Shown: one piece after another, positions 1 to 7,649 of the stretch
How the letters are laid out: each line of letters opens with the position of its first letter
Numbering within the stretch: position 1 is the stretch's first letter
Assembly: GCA_001818435.1 (NCBI GenBank)
Contig: MHKO01000059.1
Location: forward strand, 5,217-40,815
Length of the DNA stretch: 35,599 nt
Direction of reading: 5' to 3'
DNA from: Candidatus Komeilibacteria bacterium RIFCSPLOWO2_02_FULL_48_11
GTDB taxonomy: Bacteria > Patescibacteriota > Patescibacteriia > UBA2169
Translations under genes and position numbers: made by a program
The notes under the pieces: generated by a model
Told to the model about the DNA's origin: nothing
The model's input: only the letters and a program-made list of their open reading frames with translations
The model's database searches: none

Positions 1-273
1 GTCTTCGGGAGTAAGTAAGTTTTCTTTAATAAACCCGTATAAATCTCCCCACTGGGCAAACGCTTTAGACGACGTGGCGGCTATACCGGCCCGATCCATT
101 TCCTCATCAGGCAAATGCAGCTGAAATTTTATAATCGTTGCGCCTGCCTCTTTGGCGGAATGAGCTAATTCTTTGGCCGCCGCCAAGCTACCGTGGTGGT
201 TATCGCAGCCTTCCGGGATAACGACGAAAGGCGCATCATCGCCAATTATGACATTGCCAATATTAATGCGCAT
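1..273 (-). CDS. NeuB-family sialic/ulosonic acid synthase, N-terminal part (cut by window edge)
   Basis: The first 91 codons are readable; the gene continues off the left edge. NeuB enzymes condense phosphoenolpyruvate with an amino sugar to make a nine-carbon 3-deoxy-ulosonic acid in the cytoplasm. The visible part has the family's first-strand pattern: a Pro-Phe-Val-Val stretch at 15-18, then Glu21-Gly-Cys-Asp-Asn-His-His-Gly28 in place of the usual Glu-Ile-Gly-x-Asn-His-x-Gly, and KFQLHLPDEEM at 49-59 matching the conserved K-x-Q and acidic-Met loop. There is one extra residue and an unusual EGCD run compared with typical NeuB, so the substrate may differ. The ATG at 271-273 follows an A/T-only sequence with no Shine-Dalgarno site. 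It lies 5 bases after the stop of the Gfo/Idh-like gene and is the last readable gene of the module. The substrate cannot be told from this fragment. Confidence 0.8.
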   Translation of the reverse strand, partial: MRINIGNVIIGDDAPFVVIPEGCDNHHGSLAAAKELAHSAKEAGATIIKFQLHLPDEEMDRAGIAATSSKAFAQWGDLYGFIKENLLTPED

Positions 274-278
274 AATAA

Positions 279-1310
279 TTATTGTTCTACTTTAGCCGCC
301 GGCTCCTGTCCGTTTCTTTCAATCGCGAACAAGGTCCGGAGCAATTTATGATCATCCGCAAAAGTATAGGGAAATAGCCGGTTGCCGGTTATCGCGGCCA
401 CAAAGTGCTCGATTTCTTCGATATACATATCTTCGGTGACAACATAATTTTGTTCCTTCTGGCCAACCGCCAAATTAATTTCTTGCCAGGACTTGTTTTT
501 TGCCTCAAACAGTCGGATATAATTTTCCTGCCATTCCCATTCTAAAGTACCCAAAGAACCAATCAGTCGCAAGGTTCTCTTTGGCGTCCGCGATAATAAT
601 TCAATGACCACATTGCCGATAGCGCCGTTATCAAAAACCACCAGGGCTGAATAAACATCATCGGCTGGCATATCTAAATCGGAAACTTTCTTAGTCAGTC
701 CCTTGGCCACAACCGGCCAAGACTGCAAAATGTAACTTTGCCAATTCAATTCATAAGGCATCATTTCACGGCAACCACCAGTGGATTTTTGCGCAAAAAA
801 TACTGAACGATAATCTTCCCACGGATGCCAATCTGGCAAATATTGGCCTAAATGGCAATTATACAAATAAATTTTCCCCAGCGCGCCGGATTCGACAATC
901 TGTTTTATTTTTTTGACGGCCGGATGGAAACGGTAAGTACAAGAAGGTGCTCCCACAAACGATCCATCAAGTAATGAATAAAGCTCGTTATACCCTTCAT
1001 CAGAAGTCGGTATTTCCACAAAAAAATGCTTTTTCGCCCGTGCGGCGTGCAAGAAATATTCGGCATGATGGTCAGGCGGAGTAGAGATAATATAAGCATC
1101 GGGTTGAGTGGCAACACCGGCAGAAAAATCCGCCACGGTCCGAATCTGATATTTCTCTTCAGCTTCTTGTCGCCGTTCAGCTGCCAGATCAAAACCAACA
1201 ATGTGCACGCTGGGTATGCCGAGGGCTAAAAGATTTCTAATTCGCCTCTTGCCCATTGAGCCAAGCCCAACCTGTAAAAATTTTATATTATTCTTTAGTA
1301 GAGTAGCCAT
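279..1310 (-). CDS. Gfo/Idh/MocA-family oxidoreductase-like protein with altered catalytic motif
   Basis: This 343-residue protein has the family's length and fold signature. An N-terminal Rossmann fold has the dinucleotide loop GLGSMG at 15-20 and an acidic residue, Asp41, after strand 2, which favours NAD over NADP. The C-terminal half is a typical alpha/beta dimerisation domain. Gfo/Idh enzymes usually oxidise or reduce a sugar hydroxyl using a Lys in an Glu-Lys-Pro motif and a downstream Asp/His pair. Here Glu99-Ile100-Pro101 lacks the Lys, and the region around 181-190 (CREMMPYELNW) lacks the usual Asp and His. It may therefore have another chemistry or be regulatory. It lies 17 bases after the aminotransferase and 5 bases before the NeuB-like gene, so a role in making the ulosonic acid precursor is a reasonable inference. 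Confidence 0.85.
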   Translation of the reverse strand: MATLLKNNIKFLQVGLGSMGKRRIRNLLALGIPSVHIVGFDLAAERRQEAEEKYQIRTVADFSAGVATQPDAYIISTPPDHHAEYFLHAARAKKHFFVEIPTSDEGYNELYSLLDGSFVGAPSCTYRFHPAVKKIKQIVESGALGKIYLYNCHLGQYLPDWHPWEDYRSVFFAQKSTGGCREMMPYELNWQSYILQSWPVVAKGLTKKVSDLDMPADDVYSALVVFDNGAIGNVVIELLSRTPKRTLRLIGSLGTLEWEWQENYIRLFEAKNKSWQEINLAVGQKEQNYVVTEDMYIEEIEHFVAAITGNRLFPYTFADDHKLLRTLFAIERNGQEPAAKVEQ

Positions 1311-1327
1311 GATAATTTTTTTCCAAT

Positions 1328-2641
1328 CTAATTATATTTCCTAAAAACAGGTCTAATGGGCTCACCGACGAGCTCTTTCTCTAGGCTTTTATCTGCCAAT
1401 ACTTCTTTGAGCTTGCGACAAGAAAATTCCCAGCCCTTTAGCGTCTGGGCTACTTCTCTTTTTTTATGGGACAGCGTCGGCGAAAAATATCCATTAAACA
1501 AAATCCCTTGCGAAATCATCTCTTGTGCAAAATAAGTCTTTATTTGGGCGGCGGTATAACCACCAAAATCCTCAAATTGAACACGGATACGGCAGCCAAA
1601 CTCCCCTATGACTGACAAAACTGAATCCAAGCCGTGCTTTCTAGCGATTTTGTTAAATTCGCTCTTTAAAAGGTTTCCTAACTTATTAACATAGGCCGGA
1701 ACATTCTTACTTTTCAACTCTTTCAACGTAGCAATAGCTGCCACTAAAGCATGATTTTCACCGGCATGCGTCGCCGAAATCAAAGCCACCCTCTCCTTTT
1801 TAGTGTCCATGCCTCCCAATTCCATAATATCTTTTCTACCCACCAGAGCCGCTAACGCAAAGCCATTGCTTATCGCTTTGCCAAAAGTAGATAAATCCGG
1901 TGTTACTTTATAAACATACTGGGCGCCTTTTAAATGCCATCTAAAACCTGAGATCATCTCATCAAAAATTAATATAGTTCCGTTTTGCCGGCAAATTCTT
2001 TGCACCTCTTGCAGAAAATTATTAACCGGCCCGACTTCGGTAGCGGGCTCGAGAATTACAGCCGCAATTTTTTTAGGATATTTTTTAAACATCTTACGGA
2101 CACTCACTATGTTGTTGTACTCAAAGGTCTTTGTCATGTTTAACACTGTCTTAGGAATACCGGCTGTCATTGGCGTGCTGGCAATACCCCAATCATCAAA
2201 TCCGTTAAAAGCGCCCGCACACATGGCCACTAAATCTCTCTTGGTATAAGCCCGCGCCAATTTAACGGCGGCCGTAGTTGCGGCTGAACCATTTTTTGCA
2301 AATTTAACCACCTGGGCGCTGGGTATTAGTTCAACCAACATTTTAGCAAGTTCAATTTCATAATGCGACGGACGGTTATAATTCGTTCCGAATGGCAACT
2401 GTTTTCTGACCGCAGCAATAACCGTTTTATAGCCATGTCCCAAGATCACGGAACGCATACCCATGCACCAATCAATGAAGCGATTTCCATCCGCATCCCA
2501 AATATAAGCGCCTTGGGCCTTGACCAGAATGGGTGGAGAAAGAAAAGGAAATTGATCGTCACCTTTGCTGTAACTTTGCGTGCCGCCGGGCATTAATTGG
2601 TGGGCTAATTTCTGTAATTTCCTAGATTTAGCGAATTTCAT
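1328..2641 (-). CDS. Class III PLP-dependent aminotransferase (glutamate-1-semialdehyde aminomutase-like)
   Basis: The 437-residue product has the fold-type I class III signatures: Asn117-Gly-Ser for phosphate binding, LIFDEMISGFR at 224-234 with Asp227 for the pyridine nitrogen, and the PLP lysine Lys255 in STFGKAISNGF. These match the glutamate-1-semialdehyde 2,1-aminomutase subgroup. The setting, between a cytidylyltransferase-like and a Gfo/Idh-like gene, argues against a role in haem synthesis and for amination or amino migration on a sugar or ulosonic acid precursor. Its first 14 bases overlap the end of the cytidylyltransferase gene, so translation is probably coupled. The ATG start at 2641 is the only one that keeps the N-terminal KLAHQLMPGG region typical of this subgroup. 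The family is certain from sequence; the substrate is not known. Confidence 0.9.
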   Translation of the reverse strand: MKFAKSRKLQKLAHQLMPGGTQSYSKGDDQFPFLSPPILVKAQGAYIWDADGNRFIDWCMGMRSVILGHGYKTVIAAVRKQLPFGTNYNRPSHYEIELAKMLVELIPSAQVVKFAKNGSAATTAAVKLARAYTKRDLVAMCAGAFNGFDDWGIASTPMTAGIPKTVLNMTKTFEYNNIVSVRKMFKKYPKKIAAVILEPATEVGPVNNFLQEVQRICRQNGTILIFDEMISGFRWHLKGAQYVYKVTPDLSTFGKAISNGFALAALVGRKDIMELGGMDTKKERVALISATHAGENHALVAAIATLKELKSKNVPAYVNKLGNLLKSEFNKIARKHGLDSVLSVIGEFGCRIRVQFEDFGGYTAAQIKTYFAQEMISQGILFNGYFSPTLSHKKREVAQTLKGWEFSCRKLKEVLADKSLEKELVGEPIRPVFRKYN

Positions 2642-3407
2642 ATTTTTTAAATTCCGGCTTTAAATATACTCGGCCATAAAGATTTTTGAATCTTTTTTTA
2701 TATTCCTCTCTGCGACGCCAATTAGATTGCGCTAATTTTGGGTGTTTCACTAGGAATGAAATTACCCGGCTAAGAGAAAAATTTTTGCCAAGCGAATAAA
2801 AATTTTTGTATAAATTTTTTATCAAATGCAAGTCCTCGGCATAATCTAAAGTTAGGCGATATTCGGTAAAATTATGTTCTGGGCGAGCTTTTATTACGCC
2901 TACTTTAAATAATTTGATATTTGTAAAATAACGTGCCCAACCTTGTGTTTCATGCTCATTTTTCATTTGGCATACTTTTTCCAAGGCGCTGGTTTTGACG
3001 CTAAAACCATAGCTACCCAAAGGCAATCCTTCACAAAAAATCGCATCAAATTTATTTTTTTTATAATCTTTTATCGCCTCTTTAACATAGCTTGGCTCTA
3101 AAAATAAATCATCGCCGTCAACCGCAATAAAAAATTCTGCGCCATATTGCTTAGCCGCCCCCAGATAACGTTCCAGAATGTCTTCCACTGAACCACGATA
3201 CACGTTTGCCCCCATTTTTTTGGCAATGGCCGCTATCTTATCATCCTCGCTTAAAAAAGTAGTGCAAACTACCACGGGCAAGCCGCAACCGAAAGCCCTT
3301 TCTAACCCCAACTCGACCACTGTCTTGCCGGCAATCTGTTGCCACATTTTGTTATCTAAGCGGCTTGATCCGGTCCGGGCCGTATAAAAAATAAAATATT
3401 TTTTCAT
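2628..3407 (-). CDS. SpsF-like cytidylyltransferase family protein
   Basis: This 259-residue protein belongs to the CMP-Kdo synthetase/SpsF group (CTP_transf_3). Residues 10-20 read ARTGSSRLDNK, matching the nucleotide-binding ARxGSxRLxxK loop. RGSVEDILERYLGAAKQYGA at 71-90 is the typical SpsF helix, and VDGDDLFLEPS at 96-106 replaces the usual GDCPL-DP metal-binding segment while keeping the acidic residues. Enzymes of this group activate ulosonic acids as CMP sugars; in Bacillus spore-coat loci SpsF sits beside a NeuB-like SpsE, the same pairing as here. The last 100 residues are Lys/Arg-rich and less conserved. The ATG at 3405-3407 follows the 49-base gap below the GNAT gene. A role as the activating enzyme of this module is inferred from context. 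Confidence 0.82.
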   Translation of the reverse strand: MKKYFIFYTARTGSSRLDNKMWQQIAGKTVVELGLERAFGCGLPVVVCTTFLSEDDKIAAIAKKMGANVYRGSVEDILERYLGAAKQYGAEFFIAVDGDDLFLEPSYVKEAIKDYKKNKFDAIFCEGLPLGSYGFSVKTSALEKVCQMKNEHETQGWARYFTNIKLFKVGVIKARPEHNFTEYRLTLDYAEDLHLIKNLYKNFYSLGKNFSLSRVISFLVKHPKLAQSNWRRREEYKKRFKNLYGRVYLKPEFKKYEIR

Positions 3408-3422
3408 ATTTCCAGCGCACTA

Positions 3423-3451
3423 AAAGTATCATTTTTGCTGTAAAAAGTCAA
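3423..3451 (-). promoter_or_regulatory. Possible internal promoter before the cytidylyltransferase gene
   Basis: In the 49-base gap, read on the minus strand, TTGACT (3446-3451) is followed after 17 bases by TACTTT (3423-3428), which is preceded by TG in an extended -10 position. The -35 is good and the -10 is poor. The same TTTTGACTTTTT context recurs in the gap upstream of the GNAT gene. Confidence 0.3.
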
Positions 3452-3456
3452 AAAAA

Positions 3457-4089
3457 TTACTTTAAATGATTCGAGTCCAGTTCTGTTATTTTAAAATATT
3501 CTAAAATATTAGATAAACGACCGCGACCCTCAAGCCACTCTTCACGCAAGAGGCCATAACAATAGACGTCCACTATCTTGCCGGAAGATAAAATAAATTG
3601 CTTTCTTAATGTGCCTTCTTGGGTAAAACCCAAATGTTCTATTAATTTACTAGCCGGCTGGTTGTCGGCAGTAGAATGAGCAATAACTTTATGAACATTA
3701 ACATATTGAAAAAGATATTCTAAAAGTAAAATTGTCGCCTCGGCGGCCAAGCCTGATTTATGTAGTTGAATATTTCCAATTAATAAACCATACTCGGCAT
3801 AGTTACTATTCAGATTAAAATTCGATATAGCTATATTACCGACATGCCTATTATCCTGTTTGGTAAATATAGCGAACAATTCGCAGCCACTCCGGGAACG
3901 CAAACCATTAACATAATTAGCAATATCTTCAATGGTCTGTTGGTTGTTCCTAACTTCCAAAAACTGATTGATCTGATTGTCATTCAGCCAAGAGACATAA
4001 TTTTCATTAATCTCTTTAATGGAAATCGGCTTCAGGGTAATCAAATGTCCATCAATAATCGTATTGATATTGGGAGACAATATTTTCAT
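3457..4089 (-). CDS. GNAT acetyltransferase, RimJ/RimL type
   Basis: A 210-residue N-acetyltransferase of the Acetyltransf_3 group. It opens with the typical ITLKPISIKEINENYVSWLND segment (split here over residues 16-36). The acetyl-CoA loop QLHKSGLAAEA lies near 131-141 and NQPASKLIEHLGFTQEGTL near 162-180, the usual end of the GNAT core. Such enzymes acetylate an amino group, here probably the amine placed by the neighbouring aminotransferase. SpsD in the Bacillus spore-coat locus is a comparable GNAT beside NeuB and SpsF homologues. The gene is flanked by 49- and 70-base gaps, unusually long for this locus, and each contains a promoter-like sequence. The ATG at 4087-4089 has an A/T-only upstream context and no Shine-Dalgarno site. 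Confidence 0.85.
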   Translation of the reverse strand: MKILSPNINTIIDGHLITLKPISIKEINENYVSWLNDNQINQFLEVRNNQQTIEDIANYVNGLRSRSGCELFAIFTKQDNRHVGNIAISNFNLNSNYAEYGLLIGNIQLHKSGLAAEATILLLEYLFQYVNVHKVIAHSTADNQPASKLIEHLGFTQEGTLRKQFILSSGKIVDVYCYGLLREEWLEGRGRLSNILEYFKITELDSNHLK

Positions 4090-4123
4090 AATAAATCAGT
4101 CTGATAATTATCCATGGGCGTAA

Positions 4124-4152
4124 AAAATAACATTTTTTGACAAAAAAGTCAA
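4124..4152 (-). promoter_or_regulatory. Candidate promoter for the GNAT-to-NeuB module
   Basis: On the minus strand, TTGACT (4147-4152), a 17-base spacer and TATTTT (4124-4129) form a sigma70-like promoter in the 70-base gap. The predicted start leaves a leader of about 27 bases before the GNAT ATG. The -35 lies inside a short palindrome (TTTTGAC, six T, GTCAAAA on this strand), which could also be an operator. Confidence 0.42.
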
Positions 4153-4159
4153 AATTATT

Positions 4160-5632
4160 CTAATAAGTCGTATAGCGATCTTCCGGGATATCAGAATTAA
4201 CGCGAGCAACGTTCATCATTTTTTTACTAAGTTTTGCTATCTGCTCTTTGACCAAACGTTCTAAATAAGTTGAATTATGGTTTAATGCGGCTTTAGCGGC
4301 GCAAACTTCGGCCGGACTGACATCGACATTGCTAATCTGCGAATCATTAACATAACGGTCTTGAAACGCCTTATCACTAATTAATTTTTTACCAATGGCC
4401 TGCGCCAATAATCCGTAACCTTGAGCCGACATATGTAATTCATCAATAAAAAGACCTAATCTTTCCCGGGTATTATAATTATTAAATTCATCCTCCACGT
4501 CTAAACAAGGGATGATCGATTTAATAACAGCCAGCGTCCGTTTAATCCTTTTTTGGGAAATCGCTTGATAATTAGCATATTCCTCAGACAAGCGGGAATT
4601 ATTAATATAAAATTCGCGATCCTGCTCTGCGTCGTTCAACGCGGGCAAGGCCGGATAATTAACTGTATAAACCAAAATGTTATTGGTGGCGGCCAAACGC
4701 GCCATGGCAAATAAATTATCGAACCAAGCTAAAATATATTTATTAGACAATAAGGTCTGCCAACGTTTGGGATTAGTAAAACGCATATTGGGTATAAATA
4801 CCCAAGCTTTGAGCGCGGCCTTAAAAGCCAAATAAATACTTAAAAAAAATGCACTGGAAAGTAATTTATTTGGTGGACAGTATAAATTATTTTGTTCGCG
4901 GACATTCTGAATCATTTTTGGACGCCACTTTTTTCCCAAAAACAAAGAACTATATTCAAATTCCTCGTTCCAACCTTGATGAATAAGTAATATATCGGCG
5001 TGATAGTTGACTATTTCTTCATTAAACCGCAATAACTCTTGATATGAGTACCAACCATCAACGCCGGCATTAATAACTTCGACATTATAACCCCGTTTCT
5101 TTAAATAAATTTGTAATTGTGCCGGCCAGGTATCTTGGTCATTTACACAGTAACCGGCCGTGGCTGAGCCGCCGGTGCAAAAAATCCGCAATTTAGCCTT
5201 GGTCTGGCTGGGCGCGAACTCCTCCCCGCGATAGCCCAAGCTGTTGACCGAGAAAATATTGCGGCTGGCTTGATTAGAGGATAAATTAGGTTCTGGCGCG
5301 TGCCCGACCGGAAAAACGGTTTTATCAAAAACTAAAAAATCCAAATCCCGGGCTTTGGTATTTTTTCGAAAGGCGTTTCCGTAAACCGGGTCGTCAACAA
5401 GAAAATAATTTAAGACGGCAAAACGGTAATTTTTGCCGTAAGCCAAGCGTAAAACCGCCCGTAAGATAAATTCCCAAATCACTATGGCCACCGCTAAAAA
5501 AATCAGGTAAAAATGGGTCGGCTTATCCCGATGCCAAATTATTAAAAAACAAACCGCCAGCAATAAAAACGCGCTGAAAAACTTGCCATAATGCTTGATT
5601 AAAATTCGAGCCAGACTCTGTATTATAGTCAT
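4160..5632 (-). CDS. Membrane-anchored SGNH/GDSL hydrolase (possible O-acyl esterase or transferase)
   Basis: The 490-residue protein starts with two hydrophobic segments (about 18-33 and 40-62), so it is probably membrane anchored. A C-terminal SGNH domain follows. Block I is Gly154-Gly-Ser156, with Ser156 the likely nucleophile; block II has the conserved Gly in NAGVDGW near 190; block III is Gly220-Trp-Asn222-Glu; block V is Asp397-x-x-His400. All four catalytic elements are therefore present. Carbohydrate-active SGNH enzymes remove or transfer acyl groups on glycans. The start codon overlaps the stop of the 45-residue SxtJ-like gene as ATGA, and the carbamoyltransferase lies just upstream. 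This carbamoyltransferase, SxtJ-like, SGNH order is a known gene neighbourhood, and the three products probably act together. The substrate is unknown. Confidence 0.87.
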   Translation of the reverse strand: MTIIQSLARILIKHYGKFFSAFLLLAVCFLIIWHRDKPTHFYLIFLAVAIVIWEFILRAVLRLAYGKNYRFAVLNYFLVDDPVYGNAFRKNTKARDLDFLVFDKTVFPVGHAPEPNLSSNQASRNIFSVNSLGYRGEEFAPSQTKAKLRIFCTGGSATAGYCVNDQDTWPAQLQIYLKKRGYNVEVINAGVDGWYSYQELLRFNEEIVNYHADILLIHQGWNEEFEYSSLFLGKKWRPKMIQNVREQNNLYCPPNKLLSSAFFLSIYLAFKAALKAWVFIPNMRFTNPKRWQTLLSNKYILAWFDNLFAMARLAATNNILVYTVNYPALPALNDAEQDREFYINNSRLSEEYANYQAISQKRIKRTLAVIKSIIPCLDVEDEFNNYNTRERLGLFIDELHMSAQGYGLLAQAIGKKLISDKAFQDRYVNDSQISNVDVSPAEVCAAKAALNHNSTYLERLVKEQIAKLSKKMMNVARVNSDIPEDRYTTY

Positions 5633-5766
5633 ACATTTTCCCAGTAAGTCTTGGCCGAATGGTCTAATTTTAAACGCAACGGATCTTTATTGATTAGCTT
5701 AAACAATAAAGCCAGCGGGCAAATAACAATTACGTAAAAAATAAAACTCAAAATCTTGGTAAACAT
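5629..5766 (-). CDS. 45-residue membrane protein resembling the C-terminal part of SxtJ
   Basis: This short gene was found by translating the minus strand between the carbamoyltransferase and SGNH genes. It has an ATG at 5764-5766, 45 codons and a TGA at 5629-5631 that overlaps the next ATG. The product is one hydrophobic helix (about residues 5-22) followed by FKLINKDPLRLKLD and a terminal AKTYWENV. That tail closely resembles, from memory, the C-terminal end of SxtJ-family membrane proteins (Gly/Asn-Lys-Asp-Pro-Leu-x-Leu-Lys-x-Asp, then Ser/Thr-Tyr-Trp). Those proteins are about 130 residues and are commonly encoded beside NodU/CmcH carbamoyltransferases, so this is a shortened form. The 8-base gap after the carbamoyltransferase and the 4-base overlap with the SGNH gene both support a real, translationally coupled gene. 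Confidence 0.8.
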   Translation of the reverse strand: MFTKILSFIFYVIVICPLALLFKLINKDPLRLKLDHSAKTYWENV

Positions 5767-5774
5767 AAGCAAGA

Positions 5775-7568
5775 TTAGTCTAAAACAAAATCCTCGCGCC
5801 AGTCATCTTTTTCTTGCCAATTAGGCTGGGCTTTTTTATCGATTAAAAAATTTTCTAACACCAAGTAATCCAGGCCGGTGCGCATAAAGCAACGGTAAGC
5901 GTCTTCGGGCGCGCAAACAATCGGTTCGCCGCGAACATTAAAAGACGTGTTGATAATCACCGGACAACCTGTTTTTCCGTAAAAGTTAGCAATCAGGTCA
6001 TAAAATTTCCGATTCATCTCTCTGGAGACTGTTTGCAGGCGAGCGGAAAAATCGACATGGGTTACCGCCGGGATGTCGGAACGAACCGCTTTCAACATAT
6101 CAAAGCCCGTCTGCCCGTTGTCATTGCTGACGATTTTTCTTTTGTCTTTTTTCACGTCAGCCACTAGCAACATATAAGGCGATGGCTGATCAATCTCAAA
6201 CCAGTCCGCGGCTTTGTCTTCCAGCACAGCCGGCGCAAAAGGACGAAACGATTCACGGAATTTAATTTTTAAATTCATGTCTGCTTGCATGCTTTGCAGG
6301 CGAGCATCGCCCAATATACTTCTCCCTCCGAGAGCTCGCGGACCGAACTCCATGCGTCCGGAAAACCAGCCAATTATCTTGCCTTGAACCAGTAAATCAG
6401 CGGTTTTGGCTTCAATGTTTTTGTGATAAGTATAGGGAATATTATTATAATCCAAATAATCATTAATCTCGTCCTGGCTAAACTGCGGACCTAAATAAGT
6501 GTTGTGGCGGACGATCGGCTGGCGCTCATGGTCGAGCATCTGGTGCCAATAATAGAGGGCCGCGCCCAAGGCTCCGCCCGCGTCACCGGCCGCGGGCTGG
6601 ATCCAAATATCGTCAAAAATCCGCTCTGTAAGAATTTTACTGTTGGCCACACAATTCAAGGCCACGCCGCCGGCTAAACATAAATATCGCTCCCCGGTGG
6701 CTTGTCGAATATGGCGGGCCATTTTTACCATGACCATATCAGTCACTTCTTGGATGGAACGCGCTAGATCCATATCATCCTGGGTAATGGTGGATTCGCG
6801 CGGCCGAACCGCCCGGCCAAATAATTTTTCGAATTTTTCATTTGTCATTTTAACACCGACACCATAATCAAAATAACTCATGTTTAATCGGAATGAACCA
6901 TCATCTTTTACATCGACTAATTCGCCTAAAATATTTTTTACATACTTAGGTTGGCCATAAGGCGCCAAACCCATGACTTTATATTCCCCGGAATTGACTT
7001 TAAAACCGGTAAAATAAGTCAACGCCGCATATAACAACCCCAGAGAATGGGGAAAACTAATTCTCTTGTGTAATTTAATGTTATTTCCTTGCCCAACTCC
7101 GTAAGTGGTCGTTTCGCACTCACCGACGCCGTCCACAGTCAAAAAAGCCGCACTATTAAAAGGCGACGGGTAAAACGCCGAAGCCGCGTGGCTGGCGTGA
7201 TGTTTTATAAATTCAATTTGGCCGCGATAATCCAATTCACGCGCTATAATTGATTTGATTTTTATTTTTTTCCATTGCGCCGCAATCACTGGAAAAAAGT
7301 TGTCAAAACCGGTGGGCGCGTAAGCCGCAAAAGACTTAATAATGCGATTAAATTTCAAATACGGATTTTCGTAAAAAACAATGACATTAATATCATTTAT
7401 TTGACACTTGGCTTCTTGCAATAGATAATTGATGGAATTTTTAGGAAATGAATTATCGTGTTTTTTCCGAGTAAAGCGCTCTTCCTGCGCCGCGCCAACA
7501 ATCCGGCCATCCTCGATTAGGGCCGCCGCGCTGTCGTGATAAAAAGCCGATACGCCTAAAATCTTCAT
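5775..7568 (-). CDS. NodU/CmcH/TobZ-family O-carbamoyltransferase
   Basis: A full-length 597-residue carbamoyltransferase. The N-terminal Kae1-like domain starts with ILGVSAFYHDSAAALIEDG (split over residues 3-21) and has the metal-binding His123-His-Ala-Ser-His127. The C-terminal YrdC-like part carries GRMEFGPRALGGRSILGD and FRPFAPAVL near residues 405-450, and INTSFNVRGEPIV near 550. In this family carbamoyl phosphate and ATP give carbamoyl-AMP, which is transferred to a sugar hydroxyl. It is followed after 8 bases by the small SxtJ-like gene and then the SGNH hydrolase, and preceded by an 81-base gap after the dehydratase-like gene. In a polysaccharide locus the likely role is carbamoylation of a sugar residue; the acceptor cannot be read from sequence. 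Confidence 0.95.
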   Translation of the reverse strand: MKILGVSAFYHDSAAALIEDGRIVGAAQEERFTRKKHDNSFPKNSINYLLQEAKCQINDINVIVFYENPYLKFNRIIKSFAAYAPTGFDNFFPVIAAQWKKIKIKSIIARELDYRGQIEFIKHHASHAASAFYPSPFNSAAFLTVDGVGECETTTYGVGQGNNIKLHKRISFPHSLGLLYAALTYFTGFKVNSGEYKVMGLAPYGQPKYVKNILGELVDVKDDGSFRLNMSYFDYGVGVKMTNEKFEKLFGRAVRPRESTITQDDMDLARSIQEVTDMVMVKMARHIRQATGERYLCLAGGVALNCVANSKILTERIFDDIWIQPAAGDAGGALGAALYYWHQMLDHERQPIVRHNTYLGPQFSQDEINDYLDYNNIPYTYHKNIEAKTADLLVQGKIIGWFSGRMEFGPRALGGRSILGDARLQSMQADMNLKIKFRESFRPFAPAVLEDKAADWFEIDQPSPYMLLVADVKKDKRKIVSNDNGQTGFDMLKAVRSDIPAVTHVDFSARLQTVSREMNRKFYDLIANFYGKTGCPVIINTSFNVRGEPIVCAPEDAYRCFMRTGLDYLVLENFLIDKKAQPNWQEKDDWREDFVLD

Positions 7569-7649
7569 ACATTGCTAATGATAGGTAGCCATAATTTTCA
7601 AAAAAAGTCGACCAATGGACATAATCAACTTTTTGGGTTTAGCCGCGCA

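Noticed and set aside
4131..4157. Palindrome TTTTGAC-six bases-GTCAAAA as a terminator for the SGNH gene.
   Set aside because: The stem is A/T-rich and weak and no T-run follows on the minus strand; a promoter or operator role fits better.
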